Shown here: positions 35,993 to 45,224 of the stretch, piece after piece
Layout: the number at the start of each line of letters is the position of its first letter
How positions within the stretch are numbered: position 1 is the stretch's first letter
Assembly: GCF_011308835.1 (NCBI RefSeq)
Contig: NZ_JAAOHY010000005.1
Location: 124,001-188,000 of the forward strand
Direction: 5' to 3'
Source: Paracoccus xiamenensis
GTDB lineage: Bacteria; Pseudomonadota; Alphaproteobacteria; Rhodobacterales; Rhodobacteraceae
Length of the DNA stretch: 64,000 nucleotides
Made by a program: the position numbers and the translations under genes
The notes under the pieces: generated by a model
Database searches by the model: none
Told to the model about the DNA's origin: nothing
Seen by the model: only the letters and a program-made list of their open reading frames with translations

Positions 35993-36577
35993 TCAGCTCT
36001 TGCGGCCGATCTTCGGTTCCGTCCCGGCCTGCAGGCGGGCGATGTTTTCCTTGTGCCGCCAGAAGATCAGCACCGCCATAAACAGCGCGGCGGCGGCGAT
36101 CTGCCCCTTGCCGATCAACAGCGCCACCAGCGGCGATGTCCCCACCGCCACCAGCGCCGAAAGCGAACTGATCCGCGCGATCAGCGCCGTCAGCAGCCAG
36201 ACCGCACAGGCCGCCAGCCCCAGCGGCCAGTAAAGCGCAATCAGCGTGCCCAGAAAGGTCGCAACCCCTTTGCCACCCTTGAAACCCAGCCAGACCGGAA
36301 AGCAATGGCCGAGCAGCGCACCTGCGCCGGCCACCACCGCTGCCGTATCGCCGCCAAGCCAACGCGCCAGCAGGACCGCAATCGCGCCCTTGCCGCTGTC
36401 CAGAAGCAGCGTCGCCAGCGCCGCCCCCTTATGGCCGGTGCGCAGCACATTGGTCGCCCCGATATTGCCCGAGCCGATCTGACGCAGATCCCCCAGCCCG
36501 AGCGCGCGGGTAATGACGATCCCGAAGGGAACGGAACCGATAAGATAGCCCAGAATGGCCCAGATCACTGCGATCAT
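35993..36577 (-). CDS. plsY: Glycerol-3-phosphate acyltransferase (acyl-phosphate dependent)
   Basis: 194-residue membrane enzyme adding the first acyl chain to glycerol-3-phosphate from acyl-phosphate. Five hydrophobic helices; conserved motifs [20 protein letters not shown] near residue 36, [15 protein letters not shown] near 93 and RHKENIARL at the end. The start overlaps the stop of the dihydroorotase-like gene (36574-36577). Last member of the overlapping pyrB chain. Confidence 0.97.
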   Translation of the reverse strand: MIAVIWAILGYLIGSVPFGIVITRALGLGDLRQIGSGNIGATNVLRTGHKGAALATLLLDSGKGAIAVLLARWLGGDTAAVVAGAGALLGHCFPVWLGFKGGKGVATFLGTLIALYWPLGLAACAVWLLTALIARISSLSALVAVGTSPLVALLIGKGQIAAAALFMAVLIFWRHKENIARLQAGTEPKIGRKS

Positions 36578-37836
36578 CCGAATACCCTTTCACCGCCAAC
36601 CCACGTGCCCAGGACCCGGCCCTGCATCCGCGCCCCGTCAAAGGGCGTGTTTTTCGACTTTGAAAGCAGCGTGAAGCGGTCCAGCACAAAGGGCGCATCT
36701 GCATCGAACAAGACCAGATCGGCAGGCGCATCGACCGCCAGCCGGCCACCGTCCAGCCCCAGCCGCCGCGCCGGGTTCAGCGACATCGCGCGGAACAGCT
36801 GCGGCAAGGTCAGCCCGCCTTGATGATACAGCCGCAACGCCGCCGGCAGCAGAGTTTGCAGGCCAACCGCGCCGGGGGCAGCCTCGGCAAAGGGCAAGCG
36901 CTTGGATTCCTCGTCCTGCGGGGTGTGGAAGGATGCGATCACGTCGATCTCGCCGTCGGCCACGGCCTGTACCATGGCCAGGCGGTCATCCTCGGCGCGC
37001 AGGGGTGGGGTGAAGCGGAAGAAGGTTCGATAGCCGCCGACGTCGAATTCGTTCAGCGTCAGATGGTGGATCGAGATCCCAGCCGTCACGTCCAGCCCGC
37101 CCGCACGCGCGCGGCGCAGCGCGGGAAGCGCCCCCGCCGTGGTGATCTGGTCGGCGTGATAGCGCCCGCCGCTCATCGCAACCAGCGCCAGATCGCGTTC
37201 CAGCCCCATAAGTTCTGCCACGGGCGAGACATCGGCGATCCCGTAAAGCGAGGCGAACTTGCCCTTGGTCGCCGCCGCGCCCCTGGACAGGTTCGGTTCC
37301 TGCGGGTGACCGACAATCAGCGCGCCCAGACCGCGCGCATAGGTCATGCAGCGACCGAACAGCTTGGCGTCCGGCACGACGCGCACGCCATCGGTAAAGG
37401 CCACGGCGCCGGCATCGCAAAGAAAGGCCATCTCGACCATCTCGCGGCCCTCGCGGGACTTGGTCAACGAGGCCATGTGGCGCACGCGGACGATCGAGTC
37501 CAGCGCGCGCTTGGCCACGAAATCCAGGCTTTCGGGGTTGTCGATGGGCGGCGCCGTATCGGGGCGCACGATCATGGTAGTGACGCCACCCGCCGCCGCC
37601 GCGCGCCCGGCACTGGTATAGGATTCCTTGTGCCGCTCGCCCGGCTCGCCCACCTTGACGCCCCAATCGACGATGCCGGGGGCAAGGCAGCGGCCGTTGC
37701 AGTCGATCACCGTGGCATCGCTGGGGGCGTCAGCATCGCGCGCGGCGATGAAGCCGTCCTGAACCGTCAGGCTGCCGGGGCCGTCTGTGCCGGTTTCGGG
37801 GTCGATCAGCCGGGCGTTATCGAAATGCAGGATCAT
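36574..37836 (-). CDS. pyrC: Dihydroorotase-like protein lacking the zinc HxH motif
   Basis: 420-residue amidohydrolase-fold protein. Active dihydroorotases have a DxHxH motif early; here residues 57-62 read DWGVKV, so both metal histidines are missing. The usual C-terminal catalytic Asp motif is also replaced ([12 protein letters not shown]). [10 protein letters not shown] retains histidines. Such proteins (PyrX or PyrC') form a structural complex with aspartate carbamoyltransferase without catalysis, and pyrB is three genes upstream. A catalytic dihydroorotase should be elsewhere. It starts inside the stop of the preceding gene (ATGA). Confidence 0.9.
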   Translation of the reverse strand: MILHFDNARLIDPETGTDGPGSLTVQDGFIAARDADAPSDATVIDCNGRCLAPGIVDWGVKVGEPGERHKESYTSAGRAAAAGGVTTMIVRPDTAPPIDNPESLDFVAKRALDSIVRVRHMASLTKSREGREMVEMAFLCDAGAVAFTDGVRVVPDAKLFGRCMTYARGLGALIVGHPQEPNLSRGAAATKGKFASLYGIADVSPVAELMGLERDLALVAMSGGRYHADQITTAGALPALRRARAGGLDVTAGISIHHLTLNEFDVGGYRTFFRFTPPLRAEDDRLAMVQAVADGEIDVIASFHTPQDEESKRLPFAEAAPGAVGLQTLLPAALRLYHQGGLTLPQLFRAMSLNPARRLGLDGGRLAVDAPADLVLFDADAPFVLDRFTLLSKSKNTPFDGARMQGRVLGTWVGGERVFG

Positions 37837-38450
37837 ACCGCGTCCCTCTGGATTTTCTGCAGCAGTTTATAGACGTCATCCGCATCCTCGATCGCTTTGA
37901 AGGCCGCGTGATAATTGGGCCGCCTGCCACTTTCCAGCCGCCCCTCGTAGAACCGGACCGAGGGCGGATCGCCCTTCATCAGCCGAAAGCTGGTCTCGGA
38001 CGTGATCGGCCATGATATCAGCCGGCGCTTGCCCAGCAGGTTCGAACCGCCGGCGAAAGCGCGCCGGTTGCTGAGGCTGTAGAACTTGCGCCGTTGCAGC
38101 AGGTATTCCCAGACCGCATCCGGGATCAGCCGCAGCAGCCCCAGCAGCAATAGCGGCAATCCGATGATTCCGATCAGCCAGGCCTCGAACTTGCCGCCTT
38201 TCACGCCATAAGCCCAACCAGCGGCGCACATGGCCCCGCCAAATGCGGTGATGATCGATCCGGCAACAAGATTTCCCACCACCGCCTTACCGAATTTCAG
38301 CTTTGGGCGGGACCAGCCTTGCCAATACAGTTCCTCGCCGTCTTCAAGGATCGCATCCCAGCCCGGTTGCGCCGAGCCGGGCGATTGAATGACCGCGCCG
38401 GCCTTGGCGGCATAGCGCTCGCGATAGGTGGCGGGTTCTTCGATTTTCAC
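37833..38450 (-). CDS. PH-like (bPH2-type) membrane protein, paralogue 2
   Basis: 205 residues. Starts with charged sequence, then AILEDGEELYWQGWSRPKL near residues 33-50, two transmembrane helices near 60-115 and RRKFYSLSNRRAFAGGSNLL near 122, a pattern seen in bacterial PH-like domains of the bPH2/DUF304 group. It shares this architecture with the gene just upstream, so the two look like a tandem duplication that diverged. Function unknown. Its stop and start overlap both neighbours. Confidence 0.8.
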   Translation of the reverse strand: MKIEEPATYRERYAAKAGAVIQSPGSAQPGWDAILEDGEELYWQGWSRPKLKFGKAVVGNLVAGSIITAFGGAMCAAGWAYGVKGGKFEAWLIGIIGLPLLLLGLLRLIPDAVWEYLLQRRKFYSLSNRRAFAGGSNLLGKRRLISWPITSETSFRLMKGDPPSVRFYEGRLESGRRPNYHAAFKAIEDADDVYKLLQKIQRDAV

Positions 38451-39010
38451 GCGCCTGCCCCGTCGGCTGGCCGATCGGATCCGCGCTGGATCTGCCGGAT
38501 CATCGCCATGACGCGGTCGGCGTCAGCGACGAAGTGAAAACCCGGCCGCGTGCGCTTGCCGCGCATGGCTGGACCGAACATGATCGAGGGCGGCTCGGTC
38601 GCGACATATTCGGTGGTCGTGGCGGCGTCGATGGGATAGCTGACCAGCCGGCGCCCCTGAAAAGGCATGTCGGTGCCGATGATGGCGCGGTGGTCGGTCA
38701 GCGTATAGAAGCTGCAAGACAATGTGAAATACGCCCGCAACGCCTGCCCGAGCATTTGCCGCAAGCCAGTGAAGACGAAGATCAGGCCGAATGCTGCGAA
38801 CAGCGGGCTGGCATACGCGGCCCCCCACATCCAGAACAGCGCAAAGCCGACCATGAACAGCCCCGGAAGGATCCGTCCCAGTTCAAGCAGGTCAAGCCGG
38901 ATGCGGGCTTCGGGGCGGCCCTGCCACAGGATCTGCTCGCCCGGGTCCAGAATGCCCTGCCAGCCGGGGTGATCGACCGGCACCGGCGGCGGCGTGGCGG
39001 CATCAGACAT
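38447..39010 (-). CDS. PH-like (bPH2-type) membrane protein, paralogue 1
   Basis: 187 residues, similar in layout to the next gene: [19 protein letters not shown] near residue 18-36, two transmembrane helices near 45-85, and [20 protein letters not shown] near 100. I start at the ATG at 39010 (MSDAATPPP), overlapping the pyrB stop by 8 bp. It lies between pyrB and the dihydroorotase-like gene, so co-expression with pyrimidine synthesis is likely; the reason is unknown. Confidence 0.8.
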   Translation of the reverse strand: MSDAATPPPVPVDHPGWQGILDPGEQILWQGRPEARIRLDLLELGRILPGLFMVGFALFWMWGAAYASPLFAAFGLIFVFTGLRQMLGQALRAYFTLSCSFYTLTDHRAIIGTDMPFQGRRLVSYPIDAATTTEYVATEPPSIMFGPAMRGKRTRPGFHFVADADRVMAMIRQIQRGSDRPADGAGA

Positions 39011-39968
39011 AGGTGCCCTCTGCCAGCGCCCGCCCACGTTCGGCGCGCAGATTGCGGGCCAGAAGGTCCATCGCCGCCATGCGAACGGCCACGCCCATTT
39101 CGACCTGATCCTGAATCACGCTGCGGTTGATGTCATCGGCAATGGTGCCGTCGATTTCCACGCCCCGGTTCATCGGACCGGGATGCATGACAATGGCGTC
39201 CGGCTTGGCATGGGCCAGCTTGTCGGCGTCCAGCCCCCAGCGGTGATAATATTCGCGCTCGGACGGAATAAAGCCGCCATCCATGCGCTCCTTCTGAAGC
39301 CGCAGCATCATCACCACATCGGCGTCCTTCAGGCCCTCGCGCATGTCCTCGTAAATCTCGCAGCCGAATTCGGCGGCACCGGCGGGCATCAGCGTGGCCG
39401 GGCCGACAAGGCGGATGCGGTTTTCCATCTTGCCCAGCAGGATCAGGTTCGACCGCGCCACGCGGCTGTGGGCGATGTCGCCGCAGATGGCCACGGTCAG
39501 CCGGTGCAGCCGATCCTTGGCGCGGCGGATGGTCAGCGCGTCCAGCAGCGCCTGCGTCGGGTGTTCGTGGCGGCCGTCGCCTGCGTTCAGCACCGCGCAA
39601 TTCACCTTTTCCGCCAGCAGGTTGACCGCGCCGGAACTCGGGTGCCGCACCACCAGCAGGTCGGGCCGCATGGCGTTCAGGGTCAGGGCGGTGTCGATCA
39701 GCGTCTCGCCCTTTTTCACGCTGCTGGTCTGCATGGACATGTTCATCACATCCGCGCCCAGCCGCTTGCCCGCCAGTTCGAAGCTGGACTGCGTGCGGGT
39801 CGAATTTTCGAAGAACATGTTGATCTGGGTCATCCCCGACAGCGCGTCGGAATGCTTGATCGTGCGCCGGTTCAGGTCGACATAGCTGTCGGCCAGATCC
39901 AGAATCGAGGTGATTTCGGGCGGCGAGAGGGGCTCGATCCCCAGCAAGTGGCGGGCGCGGAACGTCAT
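39003..39968 (-). CDS. pyrB: Aspartate carbamoyltransferase catalytic subunit
   Basis: 321-residue enzyme making carbamoyl-aspartate in pyrimidine synthesis. The carbamoyl-phosphate motif [20 protein letters not shown] is near residue 52, [14 protein letters not shown] near 133 and [12 protein letters not shown] near 265. The ATG at 39968 gives the standard length; the frame is open further upstream over unrelated genes. First gene of the chain pyrB, two PH-like genes, pyrC-like, plsY. It diverges from the glycosylase gene across 111 bp. Confidence 0.97.
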   Translation of the reverse strand: MTFRARHLLGIEPLSPPEITSILDLADSYVDLNRRTIKHSDALSGMTQINMFFENSTRTQSSFELAGKRLGADVMNMSMQTSSVKKGETLIDTALTLNAMRPDLLVVRHPSSGAVNLLAEKVNCAVLNAGDGRHEHPTQALLDALTIRRAKDRLHRLTVAICGDIAHSRVARSNLILLGKMENRIRLVGPATLMPAGAAEFGCEIYEDMREGLKDADVVMMLRLQKERMDGGFIPSEREYYHRWGLDADKLAHAKPDAIVMHPGPMNRGVEIDGTIADDINRSVIQDQVEMGVAVRMAAMDLLARNLRAERGRALAEGTYV

Positions 39969-40079
39969 TTGGAACCCCTTTCGGACTGCGCCCTCTATCG
40001 CAAACCGGGCGGCTTGCGGCAAGGGTTCGGGTTGCGGTCGGGCTTGCCGCGAACCGGCGCGCAGCCTACCTTCGCGGCG

Positions 40080-40892
40080 ATGGAATCGGATCTGACATGG
40101 CGCGGCGTCGAGATTGACGGCTGGACGGCGTTGGCGTTGCTGGAATGGCAGCGCGAGCTGGGCGTGGACGAACCGATGCTGGACGCCCCACTTGACCGGA
40201 CCGACCTGCCCCCGCCGCCAAAGCCCGCGCCGGTCATGCCCATGACAGCGGCCCCTGCCGCGCCGATGGTCGCGGCAGAGCCGGACCATGCCGATTTCCA
40301 GAACGAGGCCGAATCGCTGGCGGCCTCGGCGCAAACGCTGGATCAACTGGCCGAGGCGCAGCAGTCCTTCGACGGGCTGCAACTGAAGCGGGGGGCGCGC
40401 AATTTCGTCTTCTCGGACGGCGATCCAAAGGCGCGGGTGATGATCATCGGCGAAGCCCCGGGCGAGGAAGAGGACGCGCAGGGCCGCCCCTTTGTCGGGC
40501 GGGCGGGGCAATTGCTGGATCAGATGTTTGCGGCCATCGGCATGGGCCGCGAGGTCCCGGACGCGACCCGCGCCATCTATATCGGCAATGTGCTGAAATG
40601 GCGTCCACCCGGCAACCGCCGCCCCTCGCCAGATGAAATCGCGCTGTCGCTGCCCTTCCTGCGCCGTCAGGTCGAACTGGCCGACCCGGAGGTGTTGGTG
40701 CTGATGGGCAATACGCCATGCCTCGCCGCGCTGAACCGCGAAGGGATCCTGCGCCTGCGCGGCAAATGGGTCGAGGCCTTCGGCCGCCCTGCGCTGCCGA
40801 TGACCCATCCGGCCTACCTGCTGCGCAACCCCGTCGCCAAGCGCGAGGCATGGGCCGACCTGCTGTCGCTGGCCGACCGGTTGAAGCTTTAG
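40080..40892 (+). CDS. Uracil-DNA glycosylase, family-4 fold without iron-sulfur cysteines
   Basis: 270 residues. The active-site motif [20 protein letters not shown] is near residue 124, [20 protein letters not shown] near 170 and the second motif HPAYLLRNP near 245. Family-4 enzymes usually coordinate a [4Fe-4S] cluster with four Cys, including one at KCRPP; here that position is Trp and only one Cys (in [10 protein letters not shown]) is in the whole protein, so a cluster is not expected. The first 70 residues are Pro-rich and probably disordered. Start chosen at 40080. Confidence 0.9.
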   Translation: MESDLTWRGVEIDGWTALALLEWQRELGVDEPMLDAPLDRTDLPPPPKPAPVMPMTAAPAAPMVAAEPDHADFQNEAESLAASAQTLDQLAEAQQSFDGLQLKRGARNFVFSDGDPKARVMIIGEAPGEEEDAQGRPFVGRAGQLLDQMFAAIGMGREVPDATRAIYIGNVLKWRPPGNRRPSPDEIALSLPFLRRQVELADPEVLVLMGNTPCLAALNREGILRLRGKWVEAFGRPALPMTHPAYLLRNPVAKREAWADLLSLADRLKL

Positions 40893-41425
40893 TTCGCGGG
40901 GCCGAGCCTGCGGATACCCGCGCGCAGCCTTTGCGGCTCTGGTCGGGGATCTGCGGGTGCAGATTCCACAATATGCGGTGTGACCGGTGCGGATGCCGGT
41001 TCCGGTTCGGTCACAACCGGTGCCGGGGTCGAAAAGACCGGGGCGGCGACAGGCACGGGCGGTGCAACAGGCGCAGGTGTCACGGCCACAGGGGCAGCCG
41101 GGGGCACTGCGGGCTGCACAGGCAGATCGGCACCACGCTGCGCGCCCGGCAGGCGGCGCATGCCACCTGCGCCCTGACGGGACAGGCGGTCCATCGCCTC
41201 GGCGCTGCGGCGGGAATTGTGATAGATGCCGATCAGCACGATCAAGGCAGCCATCGCGGCCCCAATGGCCAGCAGGCCCGGCCCGGCGGCGTCCAGCATG
41301 GCCGATGCGCCCTGTTCGCGCAGCGCCCATGCGTCGCGCGCGACCATGCCAACGCCCGCAACGGCCCCTAGCCACAGCAGGATTTCAAGGATCTGGATCA
41401 GGCGGTATCGAATATTCACTGTCAT
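40889..41425 (-). CDS. Membrane protein with Pro/Ala/Val-rich tail
   Basis: 178 residues. Two transmembrane helices near residues 10-30 and 45-68 ([20 protein letters not shown]), then a low-complexity Pro/Ala/Val region from about residue 95 to 165. No family recognised. It starts 7 bp after the gshA stop and so ends the gshA transcript; its stop overlaps the glycosylase stop on the other strand. Confidence 0.75.
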   Translation of the reverse strand: MTVNIRYRLIQILEILLWLGAVAGVGMVARDAWALREQGASAMLDAAGPGLLAIGAAMAALIVLIGIYHNSRRSAEAMDRLSRQGAGGMRRLPGAQRGADLPVQPAVPPAAPVAVTPAPVAPPVPVAAPVFSTPAPVVTEPEPASAPVTPHIVESAPADPRPEPQRLRAGIRRLGPAN

Positions 41426-41432
41426 GGCGCGA

Positions 41433-42803
41433 TCAGTACGAATATTCGCCGTAGATGCGATTCAAATCTCCGTGCCATTCCCCGTGATATTTCGCGAGGA
41501 GTTCATCCGCCGGCACCCGTCCGGTATCAACGCTTTCCTTCAATGCGTTCAGGAAATGCGTCTCGTCCGGGACCAGCCCGCCAGCACCGGGACGGGCGCG
41601 GGCCTTCAGCCCGGCCTCGGCAATCGCCACCGCCTCGCGTGCCAGATCGTGCAGCTTCACGCCGCCCGCCTCGCCCTGCAGGGCATCGCGGCCAGCGGCA
41701 CGGCGCAGGCCCTCACGGGTTTCGGCGTCAAAGCCCTTGACCAGATCCCAGGCCGCATCCAGCGAGGATTGGTCATACAGCAGCCCCACCCACAGCGCCG
41801 GCAGCGCGCAAAGCCTGCGCCACGGGCCGCCATCGGCCCCGCGCATCTCGATGAACTTCTTGACCCGCGCTTCGGGGAAGACGGTGGTCATGTGGTCCGC
41901 CCAGTCGGAAAGCGTCGGCTTCTCGCCCGGCAGGGCCGGCAACTCGCCTTTCAGGAAATCGCGGAAGCTTTGCCCCAAAGCGTCGATATATTTGCCGTCG
42001 CGATAGACGAAATACATCGGCACATCGAGCACATAGTCGACCCAGGCATCATATCCAAAGCCGTCGTCGAACACGAAGGGCAGCATCCCGGTACGGTCGG
42101 CATCAAGGTTCTGCCAGATATGCGCGCGCCAGCTTTTAAAGCCGTTCGTCTTGCCGTCGAGGAAAGGCGAATTCGCAAACAGCGCCGTCGCCACCGGTTG
42201 CAGCGCCAGCGAAACCCGCAGCTTCTGGACCATGTCGGCTTCCGAGGCAAAGTCCAGGTTCACCTGCACGGTGCAGGTCCGATACATCATGTCGGTGCCC
42301 AGCGTGCCGACCTTGCGCATATAGGGCGTCATCAGTGCATAGCGCCCCTTGGGCATCATCGGCATCTGATCGGCGTGCCAGATCGGGGCCGCGCCCAGAC
42401 CGATGAAACCCGCGCCGATCTGGTCGGCGACTTCACGCACCTCGGCCAGATGCTGGTTCACCTCGTCGCAGGTCTGGTGAATCGTCTCCAAGGGCGCGCC
42501 GGACAGTTCCAGTTGCCCGCCCGGTTCCAGGCTGACATTGGCACCATTGCGCTGAAGCCCGATGATCTTGTCCTGTTCGAACACAGGCTCCCAGCCGAAA
42601 CGCTGCTGCAAGCCTTCCAGCATCGCCTTGATCGACCGCTCGCCATCGTAAGGCAGCGGCAGGTATTCGGGTTTTGTATAGCCGAATTTCTCGTGCTCGG
42701 TGCCGATACGCCAGTTTTCGCGCGGCTTCTCGCCCGAGGATATATATTCGGCAAGCTGATCGCGATTCTCGATCAGGCCGCCGCCCTGCTGAGGAATGGA
42801 CAT
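41433..42803 (-). CDS. gshA: Glutamate--cysteine ligase, plant/alphaproteobacterial type
   Basis: 456-residue GCS2-family enzyme, first step of glutathione synthesis. Seen: WRIGTEHEKFGY near residue 34 (metal Glu), LEPGGQLELSGAPLETIHQT near 95, MYRTCTVQVNLDF near 175 and SWRAHIWQNLDADR near 227. The family includes the redox-regulated plant enzyme. I start at ATG 42803 (MSIPQQGG) rather than 42818. No gshB is adjacent. Confidence 0.95.
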   Translation of the reverse strand: MSIPQQGGGLIENRDQLAEYISSGEKPRENWRIGTEHEKFGYTKPEYLPLPYDGERSIKAMLEGLQQRFGWEPVFEQDKIIGLQRNGANVSLEPGGQLELSGAPLETIHQTCDEVNQHLAEVREVADQIGAGFIGLGAAPIWHADQMPMMPKGRYALMTPYMRKVGTLGTDMMYRTCTVQVNLDFASEADMVQKLRVSLALQPVATALFANSPFLDGKTNGFKSWRAHIWQNLDADRTGMLPFVFDDGFGYDAWVDYVLDVPMYFVYRDGKYIDALGQSFRDFLKGELPALPGEKPTLSDWADHMTTVFPEARVKKFIEMRGADGGPWRRLCALPALWVGLLYDQSSLDAAWDLVKGFDAETREGLRRAAGRDALQGEAGGVKLHDLAREAVAIAEAGLKARARPGAGGLVPDETHFLNALKESVDTGRVPADELLAKYHGEWHGDLNRIYGEYSY

Positions 42804-42868
42804 CTCGGACCCCTTCACGTTTGGCGGAACAGGTGGCGCGCGGCAGCCCCCGAGTCAACCCGACTTCG

Positions 42869-43396
42869 TCAATCCGGCTTTTCCTGCCCGGGCTGCGGCG
42901 CCGTCCAGACGACACGCAGCGACGGGCCGTCCCGCTTTGCAAGGGCGCTGGTGATGCGGCCCATATCGACGCCCGGAAGGGCGGTGAAGGCATCGGCCAG
43001 TTGGTCGGCGCCGCGCGCCTCGACCGGGATCAGCAGGGCCTGACCGTCGCGGGTTTTCAGGCGCCAGTTGTCATGCCCGTCCAGCCGGATCAGGCGAATC
43101 TCGGCCAGATCGCGCAAGGCCACGCTGCCGCCAAGCGCGCGCGCGGCGTAATAGCGGATCTCGCCTTCGTCGATGTCCAGCACGCCGGGTGCGGCGATGT
43201 CGCGATGAAAGGCAAGCCGGCGCCAGCTGCCCAGCATCCACGCGGCGCAGATCGCAAAGCCCAAAAAGCCGAGCCCGGCGAAGAACCAGCCGCCCCAAGT
43301 CGCCACCCAGCCGGCAAGCGCCATGCAGGTGGCCGCCGCCATCAGCTCGCGGCGGGGCGCAAGCCATGCGGCCAGTTCTGGGCGGATCACCCCCAT
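42869..43396 (-). CDS. Predicted membrane protein of unknown function
   Basis: 175 residues. Two closely spaced hydrophobic segments near residues 18-55 (MAAATCMALAGWVATWGGWF and GLGFLGFAICAAWMLG) precede a soluble domain with RRLAFHRDIAAPGVLDIDEG and SVALRDLAEIRLIRLDGHD, somewhat like PH-type beta structures. The start at 43396 lies inside the end of moaE (10-bp overlap), so it is likely co-translated. I do not recognise a family with confidence. Confidence 0.7.
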   Translation of the reverse strand: MGVIRPELAAWLAPRRELMAAATCMALAGWVATWGGWFFAGLGFLGFAICAAWMLGSWRRLAFHRDIAAPGVLDIDEGEIRYYAARALGGSVALRDLAEIRLIRLDGHDNWRLKTRDGQALLIPVEARGADQLADAFTALPGVDMGRITSALAKRDGPSLRVVWTAPQPGQEKPD

Positions 43397-43824
43397 CTGG
43401 ACAACGCGTCCTCGTCCGCGTCCTTGGCCGCGACCCATTGGCCGGGCCCGTCCGGGCCGATTTCCCGCTTCCAGAACGGGGCGCGGGATTTCAGGTAATC
43501 CATCAGGTATTCTGCGGCCTCGAACGCCTCGGCCCGGTGGCGGGCGGCGGTGGCCACGCACATGATCGCCTCGCCCACGGGCAGGCGGCCGTATCGGTGG
43601 ATGACGGCCAGATCGATCAGGTTCCAGCGCGCCTGCGCCTTGGCCGCGATGTCGGTCACGGCTTTTTCCGTCATGCCGGGATAGTGTTCCAATTCCAGCG
43701 CGACCATGGTGCCGGTATCGTCGCGCACGAGGCCCGAAAACGTCACCACCGCGCCTGCGCCCGCGCCGAAACCGTCCAGCAGGCGGGCCAGATCGAAGGG
43801 CTCGGGCTGGATGCGGATCAGCAT
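43387..43824 (-). CDS. moaE: Molybdopterin synthase catalytic subunit
   Basis: 145-residue large subunit that converts precursor Z to molybdopterin using sulfur from MoaD. Conserved FSGLVRDDTGTMVALELEHY near residue 29, HRYGRLPVGEAIMCVATAARHRAEAF near 75 and the substrate Lys region MDYLKSRAPFWKRE near 108. Its ATG overlaps the moaD stop by one base. The SorA-like enzyme further along would need this cofactor. Confidence 0.96.
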   Translation of the reverse strand: MLIRIQPEPFDLARLLDGFGAGAGAVVTFSGLVRDDTGTMVALELEHYPGMTEKAVTDIAAKAQARWNLIDLAVIHRYGRLPVGEAIMCVATAARHRAEAFEAAEYLMDYLKSRAPFWKREIGPDGPGQWVAAKDADEDALSRWG

Positions 43825-44075
43825 CAGCCGCCAGTCATGGGCGGGAAGAAGGCCACTTCGCGCACATGTTCCAGCTTGTGGTCGAAATCGACCAGTTCCT
43901 GATCGGCGGCGACGCGATAGGAAGACAGGTCCGACAGCGCCGCAGCATAGCGTTCATCCCGCGCGATCAGCTGGTTGACCAGCCCGCGCACGGTGCTGGC
44001 GCCGGTATCCACACGCTCGCGCGGTTCGCCGATGCGTTCGCGGATCCAGGCGAAATACAGCACGTCGATCTTCAT
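43824..44075 (-). CDS. moaD: Molybdopterin synthase sulfur carrier subunit
   Basis: 83-residue ubiquitin-like protein ending in the Gly-Gly that is thiocarboxylated (VAFFPPMTGG). Starts VLYFAWIRERIGEPRE, the usual MoaD opening. It precedes moaE with one-base overlap and follows pgsA by 9 bp. Confidence 0.95.
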   Translation of the reverse strand: MKIDVLYFAWIRERIGEPRERVDTGASTVRGLVNQLIARDERYAAALSDLSSYRVAADQELVDFDHKLEHVREVAFFPPMTGG

Positions 44076-44084
44076 TTCGGCCCC

Positions 44085-44708
44085 CTATTTCGGCCCGCGC
44101 AGATAGGGCATCGCCTTGCGGAAATAGTCCCAGCCGGTCCAGGCGGTCAGCCCGGCTGCAATCCAGATCAGGAACAGCCCGATGAATGTCGCAATCGAGG
44201 ACCACGTGATATCCCCCGGCAGCCCGGCCTCACCCAACAGTGGCGGGCGACCATGTTCGACATAGGCCAGCCCCGTGCCCAGAAACAGCACCGAGATGGC
44301 GACCATCTGCGCGGTGGTTTTCCATTTTGCGATCTTGGTCACGGCCAGTTTGGTGGCGTTATCGCCCAGCGATTCGCGCAGGCCGGACACGAAAACCTCG
44401 CGGAACAGGATCACCGTGACCGGCAGGATCAGCCAGGGGTTCATGCCGGAATAGCCGGTGATGACCACAAGCGCGATGACCACCATCGCCTTGTCGGCAA
44501 TCGGGTCCATCGCCGCGCCAAAACGGCTTTGCTGGTTCCAGGCCCGCGCCAGATAGCCATCGACCCAGTCGGTCAGCGCTGCCACCAGGAACAGCGTCAG
44601 CGCCGCCCAATCGGCCCAGGGGCGCTGGAAATACAGAAACATCAGCGGGACGCCGGGCGCGGCCAGAAGCCGCAGGATGGTCAGAATGTTCGGTACGGTC
44701 CAGGTCAT
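44085..44708 (-). CDS. pgsA: CDP-diacylglycerol--glycerol-3-phosphate 3-phosphatidyltransferase
   Basis: 207-residue membrane enzyme making phosphatidylglycerol phosphate. The CDP-alcohol phosphotransferase motif is DWVDGYLARAWNQQSRFGAA followed by MDPIADK near residues 47-75 with all Asp and Gly positions present. Four or more transmembrane segments. It lies 9 bp upstream of moaD and the same order (pgsA, moaD, moaE) occurs in related genomes as I recall. Confidence 0.96.
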   Translation of the reverse strand: MTWTVPNILTILRLLAAPGVPLMFLYFQRPWADWAALTLFLVAALTDWVDGYLARAWNQQSRFGAAMDPIADKAMVVIALVVITGYSGMNPWLILPVTVILFREVFVSGLRESLGDNATKLAVTKIAKWKTTAQMVAISVLFLGTGLAYVEHGRPPLLGEAGLPGDITWSSIATFIGLFLIWIAAGLTAWTGWDYFRKAMPYLRGPK

Positions 44709-44717
44709 GTGCGCAAC

Positions 44718-45212
44718 CTAGTGATTATGCGGGGCGGCGGAAAGAGGCGACAGATCAAGCCGGTGCGGCGTACGGCCCTCGCTTTTGCGATAGGGTCGAA
44801 AGCCCATGGCCTGATAATAGGCGAAGGCGGGCGCGTTGTCGTCGCCAATGCTGGCGTCGATATGGGCCAGCCCTGCCCTTTGCGCCGCTGCCAGCGTTTC
44901 GGCAAACAGCCGCCGGCCGATCCCGCTGCGCCCCGCGTCTGGCCGGATATGCGTGCCGATCATGCCCCAGCCGAGCGTCACGCCATATTCATTGCCCGGC
45001 CAAGCGGTACCCAGCCACTGAAAGCCCAGCACCCTGCCACCCCGATCCGCCACCGTTAGCCGGATGGTGTTCGGATGATCCAGATACAGCGCGCGCATCC
45101 GGTCTTCATCAACGCCGGTCTTGCGCAGCCCGGCATCGAAAATCGCGTTCTGAACGGCAGCGAGATCGGCGGCATCGTCGGGGCGCGCCGGGCGCAGGGT
45201 GATTTCGGTCAT
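44718..45212 (-). CDS. GNAT-family N-acetyltransferase
   Basis: 164 residues with a single GNAT domain: N-terminal LRPARPDDAADLAAVQNAIF, acetyl-CoA loop RPDAGRSGIGRRLFAETL near residue 92 and ASIGDDNAPAFAYYQAMGFR near 117. Substrate unknown. It is 9 bp upstream of pgsA. Confidence 0.9.
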   Translation of the reverse strand: MTEITLRPARPDDAADLAAVQNAIFDAGLRKTGVDEDRMRALYLDHPNTIRLTVADRGGRVLGFQWLGTAWPGNEYGVTLGWGMIGTHIRPDAGRSGIGRRLFAETLAAAQRAGLAHIDASIGDDNAPAFAYYQAMGFRPYRKSEGRTPHRLDLSPLSAAPHNH

Positions 45213-45224
45213 GGTGTCCTCATG

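Noticed and set aside
39969..41375. Upstream extension of the pyrB frame
   Set aside because: It covers the glycosylase gene in antisense and adds no recognisable domain; the pyrB start at 39968 gives the standard length.
41226..43043. Plus-strand frame of 605 codons over gshA
   Set aside because: Antisense shadow of gshA, which has complete motifs.
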